From the NCBI GenBank assembly GCA_004123355.1, contig SCHM01000003.1, positions 3,491,058 through 3,555,057 on the forward strand: 64,000 nt of DNA. Reading direction: 5' to 3'. Numbering within the stretch: position 1 is the stretch's first letter; the number at the start of each line of letters is the position of its first letter. A program made the position numbers and the translations under genes. This stretch comes from Amphirosellinia nigrospora. Lineage: Eukaryota; Ascomycota; Sordariomycetes; Xylariales; Xylariaceae. This document shows positions 47,613 through 58,971 of this stretch, in pieces. The notes below the pieces were generated by a model, which was given only the letters and a program-made list of their open reading frames with translations, did not search any database and was not told the DNA's origin.

Positions 47613-47690
47613 GGGCGTGTGTGATAATGGTAGCCACCGGGATCTCATTATTCGGTAACCGGGATGTCGGTTCGAATCCGACCACGTCCA
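47613..47690 (+). tRNA. tRNA-like gene with atypical anticodon loop (Glu-CTC or Met-CAT)
   Basis: GGGCGTG at 47613-47619 pairs over seven positions with CACGTCC at 47683-47689 (one G-T), followed by discriminator A. The T arm is GTCGG-TTCGAAT-CCGAC, with a perfect B box GGTTCGAATCC (47669-47679). A-box-like TGATAATGG lies in the D arm. A T6 tract (47693-47698), a Pol III terminator, follows three bases after the gene. The anticodon arm is odd: CCGGG and TTCGG enclose a nine-base loop ATCTCATTA instead of seven, so the anticodon could be CTC or CAT depending on where two extra bases sit. A consensus indel, a tRNA-derived relic, or a real unusual loop are all possible. Confidence 0.6.
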
Positions 47691-47692
47691 GA

Positions 47693-47698
47693 TTTTTT
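47693..47698 (+). terminator. Pol III terminator (T6)
   Basis: Six consecutive T residues start three bases after the discriminator base of the tRNA-like gene, the expected place for RNA polymerase III termination. This supports the tRNA call. Confidence 0.6.
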
Positions 47699-47700
47699 CT

Positions 47701-48417
47701 AGATTTCCTTTTTAGGTCAATTCTTCATGATCCCAGAGCACCACCCAAGCCATTTCTTCGGTATCAGATTCTATTATCATTGGTCACATACAATTATAAC
47801 AGAACGTGAATTAGTATAGGGGGTCTCCAAGCCAGGCTACGCTCAGGCTAAAAGCGGCGTGGCTCAGGTTAGATTCCCATTCCAATTCGGGATGGTAAAA
47901 CCTATCTGGTACCTGGTACTTGATTGGGCCAAGCCGTACCGACAGACCCGAACTGGGAGGCCCAATGAACATCGAATGAATGGCCCGTCCTAGATCCAAA
48001 AGCTACGGCAGGTACATACGCAACACAGTGATAGTGACGCGGCGCAAAAGCTGAGGACCTGCGACACTTGCAGTGCCAGCGCGTTGATCCAGTCTTCATC
48101 TTTCACCATCCTCGACGAAATTTAGGAAATTAATCGAGCAAAGCTACTTGCATACACACACATAGCACACACCATCCGCAGTGCTCTATCTTAGCGCAAT
48201 ACCTGCATCATTACCACCCATCACACATGCCAGCTCAGGTACCGTACTGCCGATAAGAGCTATTTCCCAGCTAGTTGTCGTCATCACCGTCAACATCCAC
48301 CCTACCTATCCTCAATATCGCCGCCGTCTCCCGGCTATTATCCAGCTATCCGCCCTCCTGCGTATCAACTAATCCTGCTATGCTTGCTCCATCTCCCCCG
48401 CCTACATTCGTAGCACC
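47701..48417. promoter_or_regulatory. VPS10 upstream region
   Basis: About 0.7 kb without a supported gene, rich in C/T near the VPS10 start. It presumably holds the VPS10 promoter and leader. Confidence 0.4.
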
Positions 48418-51400
48418 ATGAGGTCGTCCGGATCTATGGGTGCAGCCGCCTCGGCGTGGTGGTCCGCCCTTCTCCTCCTAGCCACCTTACTCTCGACCGC
48501 CTCGACCGTATACGCAAAAGACGAGCCCACAATCGCCGTCAACGAGTTCAAGAGCCTCCCGTTCCGCCCCAGCTACTTCCCAGGCTCCAATGTTGTACTA
48601 TTCCAAGAGGCTGAAAGCCCTCACACAGTTTGGCGATCCGCCGATGGCGGTGCCACATGGGACAAGGCTAAAGGCATCAACCATGACAAGAGTTTTGCTC
48701 TCATCATGCACAAGTACGACCCGGATCGCGCATACGTGTTGACGCTTGGGAATGTACACTGGAAGACGGCAGACAAAGGGAAAACATGGGAGGAATTCTC
48801 CACTAACGCCTACACCAGCGATTTTGACTATACCATCGGCAACTGGATGGTCTTCCATGCCGACGACCCGGACAAAATCTTGTTCACCGGCATGGAATGC
48901 GAGGGCTTCTTCTGTGAGGAACTCACCATGTATACAACTGACAACTTTAAAGAGAAGGCGAAATTGCTCCGCAGGCAAACGCAAGGCTGCTGGTGGGCCA
49001 AGTCATCTCCAATCTTTACTACGGGCGATTCTGACCTCGATGCCACTCGAACGCTGTGCATTGTAAGATCAGGCATGTTCTCGCCATCGGACGAGAACCG
49101 TCTCTATATGTCAGACAGCTATTTTAAGGCTCTTGACGGTGGCGATGCACTTGATGAAAAAGAGCCCAGCCTGAATGGAAATGGGCCGGTTCAGGGTGTC
49201 CTCAATCTCGTCGAAGTAAAGAAATATTTACTGGCGGCTACAACTTCTCCTAAAAGTGCTGAAATGGCCCTTTTTGTAACTGACGATACCAAAGTCTGGC
49301 ATCGCGCCATTTTCCCGCAGGATCACCCCCTCGTTCAGTCTGGATATACTGTGCTAGAAAGCACCAATTACAGCATTCAAATCGATGTTCGCTCGAGCAG
49401 GCGCACGTCCACACCCATGGGTACATTGCTCAGCAGCAATTCAAATGGCACTTATTTCACAAGGAATATAGAGCATACAAACCGTGATCAGCAGGAAGCC
49501 GTCGATTTCGAGAAGGTCACTGGAATTCAAGGTATATTTCTAGTCAACCGAGTTGACAACTGGGAGGAAGTCCAACAAAAAGAGGCGACAAAGAAAATCA
49601 AAACATCCATCACTTTTGATGATGGTAGAACATTCGAGCCGGTCAAAATAGACGGTGACGATATTCACCTCCACTCTATCACGGAAGCGAATAATGTCGG
49701 GCCAATCTTTTCGAGCCCAGCACCCGGCCTAGTGATGGGCAATGGCAATCGCGGCAAATCTCTGAAAGATTATTGGGACTCTAATCTTTATATCTCGGAT
49801 GATGCTGGGAAGACCTGGGCGGAAGGGCCTGAGCGCCCGCATAAATACGAATTTGGTGACCAGGGTTCCATCCTCTTAGCCGTCCAGGACAGTAAGAAAG
49901 CAGACGTAAAGGAAATCAAGTACTCGCTAGATCACGGCAAAGAGTGGAAAAAACAAGCTACCCGACGGCCTCAGTATCCTCCCACTGACTCTTACTACAA
50001 CTCCAGACTCGACCAGTCTAAAATTCATACTCGTCGCTAAGACAGACTCCAAAGACTCGGCCGGCTATTGCATAGTGTCCATCGATTTCGAAGGTTTACA
50101 CGAAAACACGTGCAAGGAGAGTGATATGGAAGAGTGGTACGCTCGAAAAGACAATGATACTTGTGTAATGGGACACACCCAGAAGTTCTCCCGGCGTAAG
50201 AAGGATGCGAATTTTTTATTAAAAAAGAGTTTAAAGAGCCGGTGCCAGAAACATCCAGTTGCGATTGTACACTTGTGGATTTTGAGTGCGATTTCAATTT
50301 TATTCCAGATGGCGATGAATGCAAACTCGAAGGTCCTGTGCTTGCTCCTAACAAGGCGTGTACAACGGATGACCCCGACGAAACGTTCAAGGATCATCTG
50401 GCTGGCGCCTTATTCCAGGAAATAGATGTAAGCGCACAAAGGGTGACCAAAAGGATGATGAGAAGGAGTGGAAATGCTCTGATGCCAAGCCACCTCCGAG
50501 CAACAGCAGTGGCGAAATCAGTGTCACTTACACCCCTTTTAAAGGTGATTTTGACAAGTTCGAAAAGCATTACCTCGAGCGTGGTGAGCTGAGCACTTTT
50601 GATGATGAGACAATCATCGCGCGGCCTGAAAAAATATTTGATGCGTCCGGTGAGATATTCATTACGCACGACCACGGCAAAACGTGGTCTACACCAAAGC
50701 AACTAAAGGACAAAGAAATATACGCTATCATCACCCATTCCTATGTCAAGGATATGGTCTTTTTCCTTACCACAAAAAAGAAGTATACTACACCACTGAT
50801 CGAGGCAAAAGCATTGATTCGTTCGAAGCGCCAGATCCAATAGATCGCCAGGGCAACGTGAACCCACTCTCATTTCACCCAGATCACCCTGAGTGGCTTA
50901 TATGGCGTGGCCAGAAATGCACTGGCGAGAAATGTTATACTGAGGCTTCACTTTCATTCGATCGGGGTGATGACTGGCATACCCTGAAGCGCTATGTGGA
51001 CCGGTGTGAGTTTACAGGCTCGAAGGCATATAGCTTTCGCCCTCAGTCACAAATCGTGTGTTCCGCTAGAGCACACGAAAATAACAATGTCGATGATAAC
51101 CCACTGCAGCTACTATACACAGATGAATATCCAAAACATGATTTTGAGGTGGCTGTGGAGCACATTACGAATTTTGCTACTATGGCCGAATTCATTGTAG
51201 TAGCAACCGAAAACCAAACAGAGGGTACACTAAGTGCTCTAGCAAGTGTGGACGGAAAGACATATGCTCACGCACACTTCCCACTTAATTTTCAGGTCTC
51301 TCATCAGAATGCATACACTGTCCTCGACAGCTCTACGCATGCCGTCAACCTTTTCGTTGCTACCGAGGTCGAGAAAAGCCGACGATATGGCTCGATTTTG

Positions 51401-53032
51401 AAAAGCAATTCCAACGGTACATCGTATGTCATGAGCATTGCTGGAGTCAACGCTGGTGATGACTGGTTCGTTGATTTTGAGAAGATGCTGGGATTAGAGG
51501 GTGTGGTACTCGTAAATACAGTCGGAAATCAGGACAGCGACTCGGAACCGAAAAACCTTCAAACGAGGATCAGTCACAGCGATGGCGCTCAGTGGTCTTT
51601 CCTACCACCTCCTCAGAAGGATGCCGAAGGTAAGCCGTACTCCTGTACCAGCCGCGAAGGTGATGCATTTTGTGCGCTCCATATCCACGGTTATACCGAG
51701 CGGCCAGACCGTGCGAAAACATACTCGTCTGAGTCCGCGATTGGGGTGATGTTCGGCACCGGAAACGTAGGACCCATTCTCGGCAATGCAAAAGATGCCG
51801 ATACTTTCATGACACAGGATGCTGGCTTGACTTGGAAGGAGGTTAAGAAGGGCAGTTGGACATGGTCATTCGGAGATCAAGGTTCAATCATTGTCCTCGC
51901 CCAGAGAAACGTGAAGACTAAATTAGTTTCTTACTCACTCGATCGTGGTGAAACGTGGCAAGACCAGGAATTTCATGAATCCGACGTGATTATCACCGAT
52001 ATCACGACCCTACGATCTGGATCTTCTCGAAATTTCATACTCTGGGGCCACAAGGGTAAAGAGCTATTCACAATCAACATTGATTTCTCCGGCTTGACCG
52101 ACAAGGCATGCGTACACGATGAGAACGACCCAGGCAAATCGGATTACGAGTTATGGTCTCCAGAGCATCCGTTGCAGCCGAATCACTGTCTATTCGGTCA
52201 CAAGAACTGGTATCTGCGCAAGAAAAAGGATAGGACATGCTACAACGACCGAAAGCTTCAGCAGGTGTACGATTTTGAGACCTGCGAGTGCACGCGACAG
52301 GATTATGAATGGTAAGCTAGCCGAGACCCTGATCCCCTGCCTCCCGGCCAAGCAGCAACATGAACTAATACAAAACCACTCAGTGACTATAATTACGAGC
52401 TGGACTCCCATAATTATTGCACTCTTGTTGATGGTCTTCGTCCTAAGGATCCATTACAAGTTTGTCGGGATGATCCAGAAGCAATCGAGTATCATGAGCC
52501 CACAGGTCTCCGTCGGATTCCTTTGACGACCTGCAAGGGCGGTACTTTTGATCCTGACAATGTTTTTAAAGTGCACCCTTGTCCTGGCCATGAGGAGGAA
52601 TTTGAGGAGAAACACGGCGCATCAGGCGTTGCCATTTTCTTTGCTGTGGTTATTCCTATCGCTGTCGCGGCGCTCGTAGGCTGGTGGGTTTACAACAACT
52701 GGCAAAGCAAGTTTGGTCAGATTCGTTTGGGTGAGCAGAGCAGTCTTGCCAACGATTCACCGTGGATCAAGTATCCTGTTATTGCCGTCTCAGCCGTCGT
52801 GGCCGTCATTGGCGCCTTGCCTTTATTGGCCTCCAGTGTATGGCGGACTATAAGTTCCACATTCCAAAAACTAAGCGGTAGAGATAGTGGCGGCCGTTAC
52901 AGCTGGTTACCATCGAGCGGCCCACGGAGGTTTACTACGAGAGACAGCTTTGCCCGTGGGAGAGGTGACTACGCGATTGTTGATGAGGACGAGGGTGAGC
53001 TTCTGGGCGACGACAGTGATGATGAAGTCTAA
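48418..53032 (+). CDS. VPS10: Vacuolar protein sorting receptor Vps10 (sortilin family)
   Basis: Type I membrane receptor that carries carboxypeptidase Y-like hydrolases from Golgi to endosome and returns through retromer. A signal peptide (about residues 10-33, WWSALLLLATLLSTASTVYA) is followed by KDEPTIAVNEFKSLPFRP. Two Vps10 lumenal domains follow, marked by Asp-box repeats: SADGGATWDK, SDDAGKTWAE, SLDHGKEWKK, THDHGKTWST, SFDRGDDWHT, TQDAGLTWKE, SLDRGETWQD. Cys-rich 10CC modules close each domain (CVMGHTQKFSRRKKDANF; CLFGHKNWYLRKKKDRTC). After one intron (about 52314-52382) come VCRDDPEAIEYHEPTGLRR, a TM segment (AIFFAVVIPIAVAALVGWWV), a second hydrophobic stretch and an acidic tail YAIVDEDEGELLGDDSDDEV. 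Four shifts (about 49990, 50220 in an A run, 50396, 50778 in an A run) are judged errors. Confidence 0.92.
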
Positions 53033-55015
53033 TAATGCAGTTTGAGGGAACAGCTCAATGTATGGTGCCTACGGCTTGTTTGCGATCTTGATTTCTGGGG
53101 AAACCCGGGAAACTTGAGCTGTACTGATACAGATAATGCGCTTGTCTATCTATTCTTTCTACAGATAGCAATGGTGAGGCGTATTCGGTTCATTCTTGAG
53201 ACAGGCGATTTGTACGTGGGTACTCTTGCAGCATTGGCGTCAATTGGAAACTTGGGACAGATCTTTTAGGCTAGATGTACATTGAACAGCACTAATTACA
53301 ACTCTATGAGACCGGGCTCGTTGCCGTGTATTTAGATATTACTTTCACATATTCCATGTTAGCGAGTGCTCGAACAGCGTAGAGTTACATAAATAAGGAC
53401 TAGTGTGTTTACAATTACGAATGCTTTGCCTTAGGAGGGTAAGAGAGTAAGAAACATTTTTTAGGACGACAGCCGGAGGAGAGATAAATTAACAAGGAAT
53501 TTAAGCTCCAGACAACGAATCGCGAGCGAAGGATGGTGAAACACAATTGTAATCGGGACTTTGAGAATGACGAGCCTTCCTCCATCTTCAATAAACTCGA
53601 ATCGTGTGAAGTGATCGTAGGCTCTGGGTAGACTATATCTAAGACCACCCGCCAGGTATGCTCTACTACACTTCTTTCCTCTCCAAACCAGCCGTCCACG
53701 CAGTAATAAGTCAAGTTCACATGATGCAATCGCAACAGAGAAATAAGTAGACGACTGACTACGCAGTCATTCATTCATACAACAACAACTTTTTCTTTTC
53801 TCGTCCCATCGCCATAAATTTACGGCCGGCCCTCTGCCGCCACACAGCAATTCAAAAGTTTCCTATCGAAAAAAATAAAAAAAATAAAAAATAAAAAACC
53901 GCATTTTCTTTTGCATAGCATTTTTATATCCTATAGCTAAATCGCGCAAACACCGCTAGTAGCAAGGATAAAATGGGAGGCTGTTCTGCCAGATGATCAG
54001 GGAAACGAACACAACCATGCAGCCCCTAATTGGATGCGTCGTCCCGTGTACAGGATATAAAAGAGGGGATGGATGGGATGGATGGGATGGGTAAAGAAGA
54101 AAGAGGGGGTATATAATTCATGTGATCGACTTAGTTATACCTATGGAGGGTCAAGCGGAACATCATCAACACCTGACAAGGAGGACCCGAGCGCTGCAAC
54201 GTTGAAGAACCATCCAATATTCGTGCATACATCACCCACGTCCCTACCAATCTATCTACCCCTGAAACCTCGTTCCCGCCTACTCACTTGCCACTCATAT
54301 GCTACCTACGGGGCGATATTTTTTGGAGCCAAACAAATGGGCGTGGTGTCCTATCGCAATTGTGGCGTGGCTTCAGGATCTAGAAAGGGGGTAGAAGAGA
54401 TCAAGAAAAAATCAATCGACCACCTCGTGTAGTACTCTCTCTTATGATACGATTCCAGTACACAGAGCACATAACAAGCGCAGAGAGAATGTATTGTTTG
54501 TCAAGGAAAGCAAGAATTGAGCTATATTATATAGACACCTTGGTAACCACATTCTGAAGCTACGAGCCATCGCACAGAAGAAATAGCTAAATACATGCCC
54601 CAATACTGCCATACAGGTTCATGATGTGTATCCGACAACACGACATATGTAAATCAATACAGCCACACCAGCCCAGTGAGTGTAACAAGTCAGGACCGTG
54701 TTCGGCCATCTCCCAACTCCACGCCATGATCGAATTCGCTGGATTTCCGGAACGCCGAGTGGAATGGCTTCCTTCCCATTCCTTTCTCCAATTCAAGTTG
54801 GTAATAACACGCTTAAAGGAGGGATATAATAACAGTGTGAGGAACGTGAACGTATCGCTCCTAGGGTATAGTACAAAAAACAAATGAGCAATTGCTCTAT
54901 GAATCAGGGATGCTAGCTAGGTGTTAAAAGGGACTTTAGAATTAGCATATCTATGTGTTGTTGGGAACCCCCATCTCCCGCGACGATGAGATCTGCATCT
55001 GATCAGCTGGCCTAG
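53033..55015. other. Intergenic region with low-complexity tracts
   Basis: About 2 kb, no supported gene. It contains an A-rich tract of repeated AAAAAAT units (about 53868-53898) and a (GGATG/GGATGGAT) tandem at about 54067-54091. Short open frames up to 119 codons are compositionally unremarkable. Confidence 0.45.
54067..54091. repeat. GGATG-type short tandem repeat
   Basis: GGATGGAT and GGATG units alternate over about 25 nt. It is likely length-variable; no function is claimed. Confidence 0.7.
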
Positions 55016-56039
55016 CTAGTTTCGACGTACTCGGTTCCAAAAACGTTTGACCACACCTTCCGATGATGAACTCAATTCTTTATCAATATCGGCAAATAAC
55101 TGGTTCATATTCTCCTTGGCACTGTCCTTCTCTGGGTCTGGCACGGGTGAGTCTACTCGGAAAGGGCGTGACAGAGGCCGCGATTGAGAACTACTCATTT
55201 GATATGGCCAGCCATATTGTTCCTCTTCCGAGATCGTAGATCAGGTCGCGTTAGGGTCATTCGCAGGGTCATCTCGCGAGAAGCAGTAAGGCCTTGCCCA
55301 CAACCCGCAGACAGATTTGAGGCCAAAACATCGCTGTGGCTTGGAGGGTTGAAAGGTTTGATACTATGTGGCTGGCTTTCTAGAGTATGAGGCGTCCTAG
55401 GTGACTCGGAGTCAGGGATCGATGTTTCTTCACTATAAATGGAAGAGCGGTCGTCGGTGAGAAACGTCTTCAGTTTCTCCGAAGATGCCATAAAGAGCCC
55501 TCGCGAGAAGCTTCTACTCCGTCGCGGGATAGTCCCTGATAGCATGGCGGAATGGTCATTGTCGGCAGGGAACCCGTACTCCAGTGCTTCGTCAAATTTC
55601 TGTGGTGAAGCCAAATAAGCGCGAAGTTTATGGCGTGCATCAGGATCCTGATAATGAGTGGCATCAATCGATGTGACGGATGGCTGTGTACCATGTTTCG
55701 GGGTGACAAGAGAAAGAGCTCGTGACTTTCGGCGCGAGGGGGCCGGGACGGATGCTTGCTCTGTGGAGGAATCTTTGGTGTCTGGGCGACTAGAGGAAGC
55801 CGAGGGACGGCCAAAGGACGAGAGCTTGTTGACGGAAAGGCGGCGGCGGAACAAGGATGGCGGGCCGGTGTGGTTACGGGCCTCGGTTTCGGATCGGCGT
55901 GGTAATCGTCGAGCGTCAAGCGAAGGTCGAGGCCGTCATCCTCATCTAACCAGCTGAAACTATCGACAAAAACATGGTGAGGTGGTTCGTGGTAGGCAGC
56001 CGCCTGCCTGCCAACAGTTGGCAATGGTTCCAAGTCCAT
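55016..56039 (-). CDS. Conserved Ser-rich fungal protein of unknown function ('mucin'-like annotation)
   Basis: The ATG at 56039 starts MDLEPLPTVGRQAAAYHEPP, then HHVFVDSFSWLDEDDGLDLR and LTLDDYHADP, a strongly conserved N-terminal block in this fungal family. After a shift near 55855 come FRRRLSVNKLSSFGRPSAS, RRKSRALSLVTPKHGTQ, ATHYQDPDARHKLRAYLASP, QKFDEALEYGFP, EKLKTFLTDDRSSIYSEE and TSREMTLRMTLTRPDLR (here ASREM...). After a second shift near 55215 the tail reads EEEQYGWPYQMSSSQSRPLS, NQLFADIDKELSSSSEG and VVKRFWNRVRRN at 55016. Most of the protein looks disordered and phosphorylatable. Orthologues are often labelled mucin, but there is no signal peptide or Thr/Pro repeat here to support a secreted glycoprotein. 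The role is unknown. Confidence 0.72.
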
Positions 56040-58971
56040 CCTGCCAATTAGCGGGTGCGACTGGGTGTGAATGCTGCTAGGCTGCTAGGTTGTCGAGTTG
56101 TCCAACGTTCAATATCGTTTATGATGTCGTTGGCGACATCCAAGCCAAGGCGGTTTTCCTCGAAAGTTTGGGAGTAGTGTTTTTTAGTGTTTTTGGTGTT
56201 TTGTTGGCGGGAGGCAGCAGACAATAGGCTAGCAACAAAGGTTCGCAACCTTGTGCCTTAGTGCCGTTGTTATAATGTGGTGTGCCTCGCTGCAATGGAT
56301 GGATGCGCGGGTATTGTTGTCTTTTGTCTTTGTCCTCGTCTTTGATATACTCCACTTCGAGATCCCTAGACTCGGATCCCAATGCAAAGCAAGAATGCCG
56401 AGGATTATTGTGGGAGAATGCTAGTCAGGTGTTGAAAGGGCGAAACTGTTTTGCCGAGGTGGACAAGGTCTGGTATTGTATCTGCATACAATGAATGATA
56501 GTAGTAGTAGAAAGGGGGAGTGATGAAAGGAGAGGGGATAAATTTGGCAAGCAAGGGTTAATTAAGCTAAGAAAGCGGCTTCTTTTTGTGTTGCGTTGTG
56601 ACATCAGGCACGCACGCATGCACGTCAGAAACAATACAGTACGTATAGGTAAAAGCTACGGCAGGTATATTTGCACAGATGCTGTTGCTGTTACAGTCTA
56701 ATTCAAGGCAAATCGATAAATGGCGATAAATGAGAAGGGGCCACGAACAGGATGTGGCCAAAATCAACGATAATGCAGGCACTTGAGCCAGTGAGGGAGG
56801 GTATAAGGTAGGTACTACGTAGCAGCCAGCTGTGCTTCAGTCACCGTTGCATGCCTGGGCGTACATACTATTGGGCTCGTGCTTGTGCCCCCGACGCAGT
56901 CTCGCTTACCGCTGTTTATGCCCATTGTACGTGCCTACCGAATACATATACTCTACGCGTTTCTATTCCAATTGCCTGGCGAGGATGGATGCTAGGGGGT
57001 ACAACACCCCCAACGTCTAAGCAATAGTTGGATGCAGTAATTTGGCCGGGAGAACACTTGAGGAGTGACAACCGAGCTAGAGACATCATGTAGCCAAATT
57101 ATTCTAGAAGCTATACTCTTTACTAGGAACATGGCTGATTCGTCGGCTTCTTTTGCCCAGCACTCGTGGCTGCAGGGGTGACAAAAAGAGTAAGATGTGC
57201 TGTGACGGGTGTACAAAAGCCAATTGTATCGCATCATTATCCTGCAGGTACGATCCTAACAATTGCCACGAACAGTTTGCGGGGAACAACTGGTCTGAAC
57301 TGGGTGTTGTTTGACTTCCAAAACGTCTATATTATCAATATTCAAAAATTACGCTAGTCTCGAATAGCATGCGCTAGCAGCCAGCCCACTGTAAACCTTT
57401 CTCTAATAGGAATAATCTGCTAAGGCTATGATAGTAGTACTGGAATTCTACTAGTATGCCTCATTGGGTTGGATTCTGCTCCCTACACTAGACTAAGACC
57501 AGCCTAGTCTACACAAGTACTGTTTTCTCACAGTCTGCCTCACAAATGGGGTAACTCGACCGTTTTATGTGGTGTTGACTCTCTACTCGAGTGATTGGTT
57601 AGGAAAGAAGGTCCGTGCTATGAATATAAGTCGTCATAGGTGAGCCTCCAAGAAGGGACGTGATTTGTTCAAAGGATACCTAAGTCCGTAGTGTACCAGA
57701 TTCCCTTTCGTACGTTTACTTTTCTAATTCGTACAGTCTGATAAAACTGTAGTGTACTGTAGAAATGGCTTGCACGTGCGCCGGAGATTTCCGAAGAAGG
57801 CACTTTATCAGTACCTAAACCTTGATATCCGGTGGCCGTTATATCCATGATCCCAGCTAGTCCTACTCTCACGACTCTCAAGGGTTCAGGGTTCCGACTA
57901 CACCGCCTAGGTACACATAACCGAGTAGATATCTACTACGGGCCCTAAGCTAAGCACATCCAAGAGTTTTGGGGGGGTTCAACGCAATGTGTATACTCAG
58001 TAATGCTCATGGAAGAGCAACAGTCGACAAGTTCAAGGTGAGCTCTTGGTGAGCTCTTTAATATCCCCAGGAAGCTACACTACAATAGAACCCGAGTTCC
58101 ACCGCTGAACATCCGGTCTGTGGCAGCCATGGCAGTATTACTACGTGCAAGTTGCGGTCAGCTAGCTCTTGAAATTTTGTGGTTGATAATGACGATATTG
58201 TGCGCAGATCAAATGTCTATTACTCGTCGATCATTGCAGGTCCAAATTCTTTCAGCCTCGCAATCTCACGACTTCCGGGCTGTTATCTTACTTTTTCATG
58301 ACCTAAGCGTCACGCATTACTCGGCAACCATCCGGCGCGCTACTAGACGATCCCTTTAGATCGCGACTAGGCAGCCGGGACTAAAAAAATATAGAGGATT
58401 CCTTATACAAAATTAAACCCGTTCTTGTCGGATTTGTTTAGTCGCCACCAGCACGTATCTTATAGTTTTGTGGTTTGTGAACTAAGCTCGGAACCGAGAC
58501 TAAACGGCCGTAATCTAAATACAAGTATGTGCTGGTTGTTTGTGTAACCGACTTGTAGGTTTCCATGGCCATAACATGCGTCCTACTGAGCATGGATGAC
58601 GAAAACTCAGGACTAGAGTTGATAATTCATATGTATACCTAATGAGTGGCGTCGTAAAGATAGTTCTACATACTACATACTCGTTAGATATGTCAAAACT
58701 TGCTGAAGCCTCGGCGGCTATTAAGGTGATCGGTACTGCACCCTCCAGAAAGTAAATGTGCAAGCATGTTCAGCGTAACATCCTCTATGGAGACAAAAAT
58801 GAGTGTTTCAATTGAAATGACATGTCAAACATCCTCTACAGCCACCGAGGCGAGGAAAAACAAAGGAGAAAAAAAAAACCCGCGCACGCTAATACTCTAT
58901 CCAGTGCAACTAAGGCAGCTTCCACGAGGGCAAAGACCGAAGCCTGCCCTCTCACAATTTTTCCAACGTTC
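56040..58971. other. Long intergenic region, no supported gene
   Basis: Almost 3 kb. Short frames occur on both strands but none has conserved motifs. Features seen: a CCTAGGTACAC word near 57907, a direct repeat GGTGAGCTCTT (about 58038-58059), and a G8 tract near 57970. The 3' end of the aminomutase lies at 58972. Confidence 0.45.

Noticed and set aside
47820-47900. Possible second tRNA next to the one at 47613
   Set aside because: A GGTTAGATTCCC stretch resembles a B box, but no acceptor stem, D arm or anticodon arm can be paired.
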